Of a stretch of 64,000 nucleotides of DNA, positions 36,973 to 47,109 are shown piece after piece. The position numbers and the translations under genes are program-made. Origin of the DNA: Punica granatum. Its lineage: Eukaryota > Streptophyta > Magnoliopsida > Myrtales > Lythraceae. The stretch spans positions 9,052,001 through 9,116,000 of the forward strand of contig NC_045129.1 in the NCBI RefSeq assembly GCF_007655135.1, written 5' to 3'. The first letter of the stretch is position 1. The number at the start of each line of letters is the position of its first letter. The notes beneath the pieces are model-generated. The model was not told the DNA's origin, ran no database searches, and saw only the letters and a program-made list of their open reading frames with translations.

Positions 36973-38394
36973 CAGAAGTAAAGTGGTAACAAGCAGTGCT
37001 AAGACAAATATTCATGCACTTAATTTACAAAATACAATGGAGAAGAAATCGAAAATAATTCTGGAATCCCTGAAGAAACGAAAGACAAACATATCAATAA
37101 AATACTACAGAAAGAAAACATGAACAAGTCTTATACATTTATATCAAATGCATACATTGTATTTTCTACCGATACTAAAAATTCAGAATAACTGGATGCT
37201 CACATTTTGGAAACCTATCCACTACAGTTGTATATGCTTCTCTGTTATCTCCATGAAACCCTCAAAGATGGTCGAAGCACAGTTAGTGTGTTTGCATATG
37301 CGCTTGTGTAGTTATGTAGATAAGGACTCCTCATAGACCCTACGCTTGTGAACACCCCAAAAATCTCATAGCTCCAGATAAGCCCAGCCACACTGGACCA
37401 ATAAGGAGTCCAGTTTCTGTGACATGGTTCTATATCCCATTAACTACAGAGTTCCACCCACTTCCTTAAACACCTCGACGAACCAAAGGCTGTATGTTGA
37501 GTATGGCAATGCCCCAAATGCATTTAATACCCCAATTTCATCCTCTGGTATATCTCAGATTCCAATTCTGACACTCTAATAGTTCGCCTCTATACACACA
37601 AATAATTTCCATCGACTATAATTGGTACCCAGTGATAAGAACCGGACACAACATGTGCTTCCCAAACTCAGCTCACAAGGCAAATATTGCAGAAGCACCG
37701 CCGACATCAATAGACAAAAACAGCTGACCTTCTGGAACTTCTCATTTCCAAAAAATTTGTCTTCAAGCTACTAACTCCATACTTACCATTCTAAAAGAAG
37801 TAGTAAATAATAATTTATCAAGTGCTCCCCCTAGACCTAGTAAATGGAGAACCTTGAGGCCACTAATTCTCCCCGCAGTAAAGCAGCCTCTGCAATGAGT
37901 ATCTTGTTTGTCCAATAAGAAACTAAATTCTAGAGTCAAAACCGTCCTTTTCACCCTTCCCTTGGCATAGGAAATAGAGAGCACTTCCTTAACCTACCCC
38001 CAAGAAGCTGCAATCTTGAAGCCAACACATACCGAGATCGACTTATTTAAGCTCGACAGAGACCGCACACCCGATACAGTCGCATCAGACAAAACCCCCA
38101 AGCACCCAAATATTCCCCGTACATTATATTAATCTCAATAGCTCCCGAAAGCGTCCAAGAGATGCACAGATTTAACATTCCTAAATAACTACGAATCGCC
38201 TCATTCACTCCCCCATATCAAAACAAAATTATGACTTTCCAAAAATCGGATGAGCCAAATCACTCCTCGTACGACAAAGCTTCCCAAACATTTGCCCAAA
38301 GCTAAATACAGAACTCTGAAACGATGAAGCTTGATCAAACCTGCAAGAGCGGAGCGGAGAGAGCAAGAAACAAACGCTCGGAGCAGAGACTCAC

Positions 38395-38585
38395 CTCAGA
38401 TCGACGATGGAGAACACCGCATTGAGATCCGAATCGACGAGGAAGCTCCCAGATCCGTGCTCGGAGAAGATTGCGGCAAATGCGAAATGCGTCGGGAGGC
38501 CGAGGAAATGGATAGTTTGGGGAATTTGCGATTTTCCGATGTGCAGTGTGTGCGCGAGAGAGTGAGTGAAGAATGGAAGCAGGGG
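38395..38585 (-). other. Likely non-coding first exon of the pectin methyltransferase gene
   Basis: A GC-richer block, in the gene's sense, ends with ATCTGAG followed by the donor GTGAGTC at 38394. The coding exon starts at 36873 after an acceptor near 36910, implying a 5' UTR intron of about 1.5 kb. A TATA-like GGTATAATG (38612-38620) lies just upstream. Exon end is well supported; transcription start is a guess. Confidence 0.45.
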
Positions 38586-38611
38586 AGGGGAAGACGTGCG
38601 GTGGGATATCA

Positions 38612-38620
38612 TTATACCGT
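38612..38620 (-). promoter_or_regulatory. Possible TATA element of the pectin methyltransferase gene
   Basis: Reads GGTATAATG in the sense of the gene, about 25-30 bp before the proposed non-coding first exon. Confidence 0.3.
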
Positions 38621-39271
38621 ATACGTACAGTCCAGCGGGCCCCACGCCGAAGGAATTTCGTTTTCTATTTTTTTAATTAATTTGATAATATGAGGCGGGT
38701 TGTGTCGGCGACGGTCCAACTGGCGGGGACTCGAGGGGCAGTTTGGTCATTTTATTGGCGGGAGGCGAGGGTCGGCGCGCGCCTATCAGTTATTCTCGTT
38801 TGTTTGTTTTTTTTAATTTTGTTTTTCCTTTTCATTTTGTCAAATTTATGCTATACATCCAAATTCCAAACCGATGATATCTTATTCTGAATCTGTATTT
38901 CGCTGCTCGGTCATGGATTGTCGAGATTGTGCAACGAGGCCGTGACTTCGACGAATTTCTCGGTTAACTTCTTGTATGTGATAATGCTTTGTCGTACACT
39001 TTAGATAACCATTTCGACAGCATCACACTGGGATCGGGTGTCCAACATCCTTCGTTTAACATCAAAGCTGCTCGATACCTAAGGACATTGTTGGTGCACT
39101 TCAAAGTCGAAGAAAACAGAGAAAATTCTCCCGCTCTATTCAAAAATTGACACGAGAGACTATTGCCCGGCAGAGAAGAGCTCAGTAGCACTGTCATGAG
39201 TCCTCCTGAGCAGACAACCGATCGACTCCGCTGTTGCCAAGCGTCTCTTAACTTCTTTTCCACCAATGGAG

Positions 39272-42200
39272 TTACTGCTCGACTGCAATGCCTGCATCGT
39301 TTTCTCGGGGTGGTCTCCATTTTCTATCGAAAGCACCCCTTTCCACTACTCGCTCAGACTTGACGCTCTCGTCCTGCGCCTTCAGCTTCTCGTCGATGAG
39401 CTCCAGAAGCTCTTGTAGGCCCACTCCTGTCACTGCAGACGTTTTCACATCAGGCCCACACTTGTAGGACTGATACCGTTCATCACTGGCTGCGCTCTGA
39501 GCCTGCCGAATAGATGATCCTGGAGTGTTGCTGGTGATGGCTAAATCATCAAGCTCTCCAGATGACACCTCACACAGACGGTCCTCATCTTCCTCATACT
39601 CGAGTTCTCCCTCTGATTGCTCGGCAACAACTTCATCATCACCACTGGCAGTTGTCGAGCGATCTATCCCCTCACCACTGCTCTCCTGACATGATATCTC
39701 AGACAACACACTCTCGTCATCTTCTCCTGAGAGATTCTCAAATTCGACTTCTTCGGCATCAAGCAAGGCTCCATCTGAATGCATCTCATCAACTTCCTGA
39801 AGATCAATCTGAAAAATCACCGAATATCACAGATGTCAAAACTCAAGCTTCCTTATCCCAAAAAAAAAAACAAGAGCTCGTCTTCGAAGCACATAACTTA
39901 GGTAGTTTTTGAATAACAAGATTTTAATCAATTCACATACGTGAGAGCTGATGATAAATAAAATAGTGTAATGTAATTGAGGTCATGTGCTCCGGAAAAT
40001 AATTAGATTTAATCCAATTTTTCATCTTTCTTTCTCAAAAAAGTGAGACCATGCGGGTTGTGGAAGTATAAAGGCATTTTGATGTGCTATCTAAAGACCC
40101 TTTTTTGGGCTGTCTACTATGAAAAAACCGCCCAACTGGAAAATCAGATGAAGTTTAACGAAAACTAATAAACCACTCTTGCAAATACCCTCTCGAAGAA
40201 CAGTTTCCCGAGTTTCAATTTTAGTGGGAAAAAAGGTCCAAGCAAGCCTTTCATTTCTTGTTTTTAAACTCAGAATTCTTGGAAACAGTAAAGAGGAAAA
40301 AGCAAGGACTTATTTTCCGTACCTTATTCCAAACTTCAATCATGTTCTGAAGCTTATTCTCAGATACACCTATTTGTTCAAGAACTTGCAAGACTGATGA
40401 ACGATGCTCATCGAGATTTGGAGCACTTGAATCCAATACATGCTGCAAATACAAGCAACATATATAGATGGAAAATAAACTGTATGTTTATTGCCAATAG
40501 CTTATAGAATGAAGGTTGAGTGTTCCTGTAAAAAGGGCAAGAAATCACTATTTACCACAAGAAGATCGGCTTCAACCACCTCCTCCAGAGTTGCATGAAA
40601 GGCTTCCACCAACTGAAAAGAGAAATGGTGACGAAAAGATTAGAGAGATATTGATATTATGAATGCCAAAAAGGAAATCTAATGTTATTCACTGTGTTAA
40701 TACCTGCACAGGCAGATCAGATATAAACCCAACTGTGTCGCTCATAAGCACTTTCCTCCTGAATGGTAATCCTCAATTAGCGATAATTTGAGCACTAAGG
40801 ATATGATATACATGGCAAAAAAACTCCAGCATTTCAATATTCTTAAATCCATGAGGATAAATAATCAAGATTTCTTTGCAGCACCATTACCCCGAGGGAA
40901 GAACAACGCTTCTCAATCTTGGGTCAACAGTCGCAAATAGCCTACAGAAACATTGCAGCATGGAATCAATCAAAACAAGAAGAAAGTAATTGATTTAAAT
41001 GGCAATATCAAATACGAGCTGTCTTGGTGGTAGACCAATTTACCGATCATCACCATAAACATCACTATCTGAGAGTGTACCGACTAGAGTTGACTTTCCC
41101 TGTAGAAGACCGGAAAAAGGGAAGGCAAAAAAATCAAATTTCTATTGAATGATAAAGATGAGGGATATTATCAATCAACAAAAGGGCATTAACGGGACGC
41201 CAACCTTTTAAGAATGCCAAATATAAAATAGTACAAAAGAGGAGTTTTTGAACACGAAGATAGGATCAATATGCCCAAAAACACCCGTAGTATATTAACT
41301 TGTATAATAATAACCTATATGTTATATAGATAGAATCTCTTAGTAACCTACCGCATTGGTATATCCTACGACAGCAACGGTAGATAACCCCAGGCCAAAC
41401 GAGCCTCCATGTCTCTTCCGACCAGCTCGTTGCACAGCTCGAGTTCTACGCACTTCTTCTATATGAGACAGAAGACGGCTACGCCTCTCTGCAATTCTAC
41501 AAATATCAATAGGTTAATAAGAGAAATCTAGCCTAAATTCAGGCAAATGAACAAACAGAGTAGAGAGCAAAGCTTCTAAAATAAAGTGAAATACATAAAA
41601 CTTCTAATAAATCAAACCTTCGCCGCTGCAGCTGAAGTTCAGTTTCTCCAGCACCGCTGATGAAACCTTGTCCTCCACTTCCTCTCCTGCATCAAACAGT
41701 CACGATCATAAAGTTGATCTTAAATTATGATAAGAAACCACAGGTAACTTTAGTACTGTAAAAAGTGAGGATTGGGAAAAATATTATCACTGCCAAGTCT
41801 AAATATCATGTGCCTCTTGGATTTTCAGAGCACGTATATTAGATTTTTTTTTTTTGGGGGACCATCTATTAGAAGTATTCAAATGATAAACTCACCCTCG
41901 AGCACTGACAACTTCAGCTTCACCACCAACACCAAAGGTAAGACGGCCATTAGGCCCACGAACACGGACAAGCCTCGTCTTTTTGTACATCAGGGCTGCT
42001 AGTTCAGCCTATAAAATGTAAATAACGAGAGCAAATTCATTGCCAAGCTATGCCCTCAACTAGCTATAGTGAATCCCTACTCCAAGAAAATAAAAGGTCG
42101 AGATAAGCATATAAATAGAGAGTACCTGTAGTTTTGCTTCTTTTGTGAAAGCATGAGCGTTAAAGATCTCTATAATAAGGCCTACACGATCTAGCACAGG

Positions 42201-43411
42201 CTTTCCCCATATCATCTGATACATGAGAACATAAATGAAAAAGAATTTACTCCACTTCACTTGACATAATACATGTAGAGTTTCGTCATCCTCCTTTAAA
42301 CGCTTAAATAAAGAAGCTAAACACAACTTGCCTCTAAATTCCTCTGCTGAATTCCCGACAAGATGGCATTCACGAAAACAGCATCTATTATTTCACCCTG
42401 TCAAATTGTAGTTTCACTAAGATGAAATAACCATGTGCTGAGACTATCACAACTCCAAACAACAAAATAAGGGGAATAAAATGCAGTGAAAGGCTCTTGC
42501 CTTTTCTTCTGCTGCATTTAAATGGATCTTAATATTGTCCACAGTCCCTGGTCCGAAATACGTGTCTGCACATTGTAGCAAAAAGCATAGACAATCCCAT
42601 TATGCATTCAGAGGGTACACCACGACGAACCCCGAACGAACCAAAGCAGCGGCAAAATGGCAAATGAATGAACAGCAGAAAAACAAAGCTGACTTATGAA
42701 AGCCAACCTTTTCATGACATTGGAAACCAATGGAATCGCAAATACCAAGAACGGATCAGGAACAAAAGCACTAAATCATTATTTGTCATACCCAGAAGAT
42801 ATCAGAAAGAAAAACGAAATTGTTACATTGGATAACTACAAAAAGTTCACAAATTTCATATTATTCTAACACAAGAATATAATTTGATCAGATGGGTCAT
42901 TAGAAATGACAAGAATCCCTAACAACTTCCTAGGAAAACAACATTTTATCTGAGCTAATTAATTCTCCATCTTCCAAATGAAAGAAGGGAAGCGGGAAAG
43001 CAGGAAAGCAACAGAAAGCCTAATGGTAATTCTGCTAGACCAAAGAAACCGACCTGCACGAGGTTTCGGGGATCTAGCAGCAGGGTTCTGAACGACAACG
43101 TGAGGGGGGAGGCCCTTTTCGAAGAAATCGGTGTGGAAGAAGCCATCCCGCTGCTCCTCGAGGGAGTTGGCGAGGCAGAGAGCTTCGTCGAGCCTGGCGT
43201 GGAGGGCGGCGTCGGGGCGGAGCCGAGGCTGGACCACGAAGAGCCGCGGGGGGCTCGTGGGGTCCCGGTTGATCAGCGAGACTACGTCCTGGGGATCTGG
43301 CTCGTTGCTCTGCTTCGTGGAGAGTGGGAAGGAGAGAATCTTGGGGGCGGCGAGTCTGGGACACGGAGGTTCAATGAGGCGGCAGCGGAGGAGATTGAGA
43401 GCTCGAAACAT
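39272..43411 (-). CDS. HFLX: HflX-type GTPase, probably organellar
   Basis: GTPase of the HflX/Obg class; bacterial HflX splits stalled ribosomes. Thirteen exons: 43054-43411, 42501-42565, 42332-42397, 42126-42215, 41896-42008, 41618-41686, 41352-41496, 41044-41099, 40891-40941, 40704-40758, 40556-40612, 40323-40442, 39272-39808. They join in frame to 593 residues. Motifs: DTYFGPGTVDNI (family start), WGKPVLDRVGLIIEIF, the HflX loop GAGETEL (242-248), G1 GYTNAGKST (298-306, split by an intron), G3 DTVG (345-348), G4 NKID (414-417, made at the exon 12/13 junction), G5-like KTSA (537-540). About 115 mostly acidic residues separate G4 from G5. The N-terminus MFRALNLLRCRLIEPPCPRL is Arg/Leu-rich like a transit peptide. 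Introns 2 and 3 start with GC. It matches the family of Arabidopsis At3g49725. Confidence 0.95.
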
Positions 43412-43689
43412 CTGATAAGGCTGAGTTTCCGGCAGGAAGATGCCAAGAGCTTCGCTTCAGAGTGAATTCGAATCAGATGCTGCTGCTCTGCTGCTTCCTC
43501 TTCTTCAGTCAGCCACGGCCACGGAGGAAGGCTCTGATTCTGCTGGGTGCTGCTGTTTTTGTTCACGATAATCTCCATTTCTTGTACCCTTAACTTATCT
43601 ATCATTTCACTTTGACCCCCAATGTTTTACTTATCTATCACTTTGTTTTTTTAATTCTTTTACAGCAAGTCTCGGGCACAAGAGCTCGA

Positions 43690-44105
43690 CATGATCATCA
43701 TCAACTTCCTAACAGGGGAAGGAGGTGAAATTAAAAATACCTTAAACAACCTAAGTGCCGGGTGGCTCCTACACGAGCGAGATGATCAACATATTAGTTG
43801 GCCTCCCTATAGACGTGCACCTCCTGCAAAGAGTCCTGCAGTCATTGATCGAGTTGATCAGCACAGCATTCGTGGAATCACCCCGCACCCAGCCTATGAT
43901 AAGCTTCGTATCCAATTCCACGTAAAGCTTACGAATATCAGAATCTAGAGCAAGGAGGCCTTCCCGGAGGGCCTTCAATTCTGCAATAAGGCTTGTAGTG
44001 ATCTTAAGGTTCATTAGAAAACTTTTAATCCATCTACCAAGCAAGTCTCGAATGAGACCAACCGCCCTGATAAGCCCCGGGTTACCTATATAGAGCACCC
44101 ATCGG
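43690..44105 (-). mobile_element. LINE fragment (RNase H-like domain, degenerate)
   Basis: On the minus strand a frame (44098 down to 43769) shows the plant L1-type RNase H signature: GNPGLIRAVGLIRDLLGRWI, then ITTSLIAELKALREGLL and LYVELDTKLIIGW, then INDCRTL. After that the reading shifts frame (a piece like VHVYREAN followed by a stop, then VDHLARVGATRHL), so it is dead. It lies just upstream of the HflX gene on the same strand. I could not find a target duplication. Confidence 0.75.
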
Positions 44106-46784
44106 TGTTGAGTTCAATGAAAGAGTGAGGGGGTTCTAGAGGAGGGTGCAACTCCCGAAGCAGCAACTTATGTAGTTAGTTATTTAATTGTCTATTTCAT
44201 TTAGATGCTTTATATATTCATTTTTCTACTCTTATTATGCATGCTTATTTTTGGTTTTTCCTTTTTTGTTTGTCTTTATTACCTTGAAACTCCACTGAGA
44301 TACACTGACGCTTACAATTTCTTTGTAAAATCTTCTTCTTTGCTTTTAAGTAACATTAACCAACTGTCCCATTTTATTTTTCTTTTAAAAATTTCGATTA
44401 TTATATTATATCACTTCATCTTATATCTCATTACCCAGGTCAAAAATTGTATTAGAGGATGCTTGCGAAAAATTTTTGGGGAGAATGGAATGGATATTGT
44501 AAGGCAAATTAAATCCAATCTACTAAATTGTGTGATAATTGAAGTAAGGGTAAACTTTGGTGCTCATCCGTTGGTGAGCTTTGGTCCCACCACTAAGGCT
44601 CAGAGAGAGACAGTGAATCCGTTAGTCAGCGGTGTTGTCAGAGAAAATACTTAAGGTTAAACTTACTCTATTTAATTCATCACAATATTTTCTAGAAAAG
44701 GATCAAAATGTCTATGCCATTCAGGAAGCTCTCCAAAGATCTAGCTGTGCTAGCTCAAATACTAGTAGCATATACTCTTTCCATTTAGCTCAAACGGAAT
44801 TTTCTACACCCATTATGGAACCTAATCAAGATTTTCATAATCCACAAGAAATTAATTCCAATTATTTGTTATTTGATAAAGAAAATAAATTATATAAAAA
44901 AACAAATTATATATAAATGATGGATATTAATACAATTGTATTAATTTATATATAACACTTTTATCATTATGATAAATTATTCTTTCTAACTTGTTAGTTT
45001 GAGCTAACATGATTCATGTCATCCGTATTGACATACATTTTTCATAAATTAATGGAAGTAGGATTTCCTATTTGGTGGAGACTAACAAACAATATGTATA
45101 ATAAATTGCTTACTATAGTTTTTATTTTTGGCACAAGCCGAAACTTATTTTTTTCCCAAAACGATCAGTTATGTTGGACATCTTTTTTTATTTGCTTGAC
45201 CTGATTATTTATTACTCTTCTATTATTGTGCTCGGAAAAATCAATTAGTCACTGAGAGTTTTTATCCATATCGACCATTCAACGAGGGATCTTTTCTATA
45301 TCTATCGATCACTAAGGGATTTTCTTTGTTCACTGTCAAAAGCAAGGAAAGTGTTGTTTATGGGGCTCAAATGTATCTTAGACGGCATAGCATCTTCTTA
45401 TCTGTAACCCTCGTTGTTCTTTACAATAGAGTGAATGAAAACTCGATGAATATAGTTATTGTATTTTAAATTGGTCTACTAATATTAATATATTGAACAC
45501 TTTATGCATGGGTCCAATCTAATCAAACTGTTAGTAGTGACATCTTAATTTAGTTCTGCTAGAAGGACAAAACTGACAAAATTTGATATGAGCCTAGGTG
45601 CTTGTAATAATTGGCTCAAGCTTACATGAATATACAACAACACTTATTTCATTCGTATTACACTATTATATGGTTGAATATGTGTATTATGTAAAATATA
45701 AATTTGGCCAGTGTGTGCCATGACTATTGTGAATAAGTTAGTAACATCAATATTTCTCGTAACTTAGTTTTGATAGTTGTTATTATTTCCCTGAGTCGAT
45801 GATAGTGTCGGTGCTGACCAATTAGTTGTACTTGACATTTTTCCTCACCACATATGCCAGTGACTGCAGCTAACCTTGTCTACACTCATTGGCTACTCAA
45901 ACTGATTTTGGATAATATAATATTGTACGTGACATTAATGTCAATTATACATCAATATATATATAAATTATAATTTCAGAAATACAGTAATTAAGAATAA
46001 AATAATTGTAATAAACAAGATTATTAGCCAAACTACGCGAGTAACCCAGTTTATTTATTTACTTTAAGTTCTTTAAAGAAATTTTTTTGAAAAAAATAAC
46101 AGCCAAGCGGGGTGAAGAATGGGAGGTGCAGTTGGTGCTCGAACCACTACTGTCGAATCTCCTCATTCTCTTTCTTTCTCGAAAGAAAAAGGTTTTTGAT
46201 CTCCCCCATCTTCTCTTCCACATTAGGAGTTGATTCGAGCTAATGGCACAATTAAACACAACTAACTATTACAATGAACATATTTTTTTTCTCTAAAATG
46301 ATCTTTCATGATACTAGTGATTGTAGTGTCTTTAATTGATATGATCAATATGCTCTTCTAAAGTAACACGCTTCAACTTTATATTGACTAGATTTGGCAA
46401 TGATGTAATTTCAATATATAGTTTTTCTCTAGAAAATTATACTCCTTTATAGAGTATTGAGTAAACAGGCATAAGAAATTGTTTGAATGAATTTAGTATG
46501 TGGAAAATATTTCTTCTTTCTGTATAGAAGTTTGAACTATTGTATATATTATTAACTTGAAATCTCTAAATTTTCCGACGATAATTAGCTTGACTTATTT
46601 CTAACTTTTGTAAGACCAAGTGTTATATAGAACATATTCTATTCCCTTCTATATTCCAAAGGTGAAATGGAATAAAATAAGATAAAGTTGAACTTTAAAA
46701 AAAAAAATTGATCTCAGATCAGCGAAGAAGAAAGAGGAAATTGAAAAAAATTGCCACCTCCCTTCCCTTCACACACACAACACC

Positions 46785-46785
<1 letters not shown>
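44106..46785. other. Intergenic, no gene seen
   Basis: AT-rich. The longest frame (44205-44654, 149 codons, plus) is Phe/Leu/Ser-rich with no domain; it could be old transposon sequence. No coding call is made. Confidence 0.5.

Positions 46786-46828
<43 letters not shown>
46786..46828. repeat. Poly(C) homopolymer, 43 bases
   Basis: Uninterrupted run of 43 C on the plus strand. Frames across it encode only Pro (plus) or Gly (minus) runs and are not genes. The exact length is prone to assembly error. Confidence 0.9.
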
Positions 46829-46830
<2 letters not shown>

Positions 46831-47109
46831 CTCCCAACCCCCGCTTCTTATTCTTCGGCTGATCTGCAGATCAGCTTCTTTTTCTTTTATTGTGGCTGGT
46901 TCAAACGGGTGGACCGCCTTGTTGAACCAGTTCAGCTTTCGAGACACATCATCAATCCCGAAAATTTGATGAATTTCCGATTTGACCCGATGAACTTATG
47001 ACATAGTGAAAACATCTAGAACTAAAATGTAATTTTTAACATTCGAGGGACTTAAAAATTATACGTCCCACTATGTGACATTTTTTAGATTTCCACTCTA
47101 GAAGCACTC

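Noticed and set aside
38964..39320. 118-codon minus-strand frame
   Set aside because: It overlaps the last HflX exon in another frame and its 3' UTR. No homology is seen.
43100..43465. Plus-strand frames of 94 and 121 codons
   Set aside because: Antisense shadows of HflX exon 1, kept open by its GC-rich codon use.
44205..44654. 149-codon plus-strand frame
   Set aside because: Hydrophobic low-complexity start with no recognisable domain, in transposon-rich DNA.
46708..47001. Proline- or glycine-rich protein frames around 46.7-47.0 kb
   Set aside because: They exist only because of the 43-base C homopolymer.
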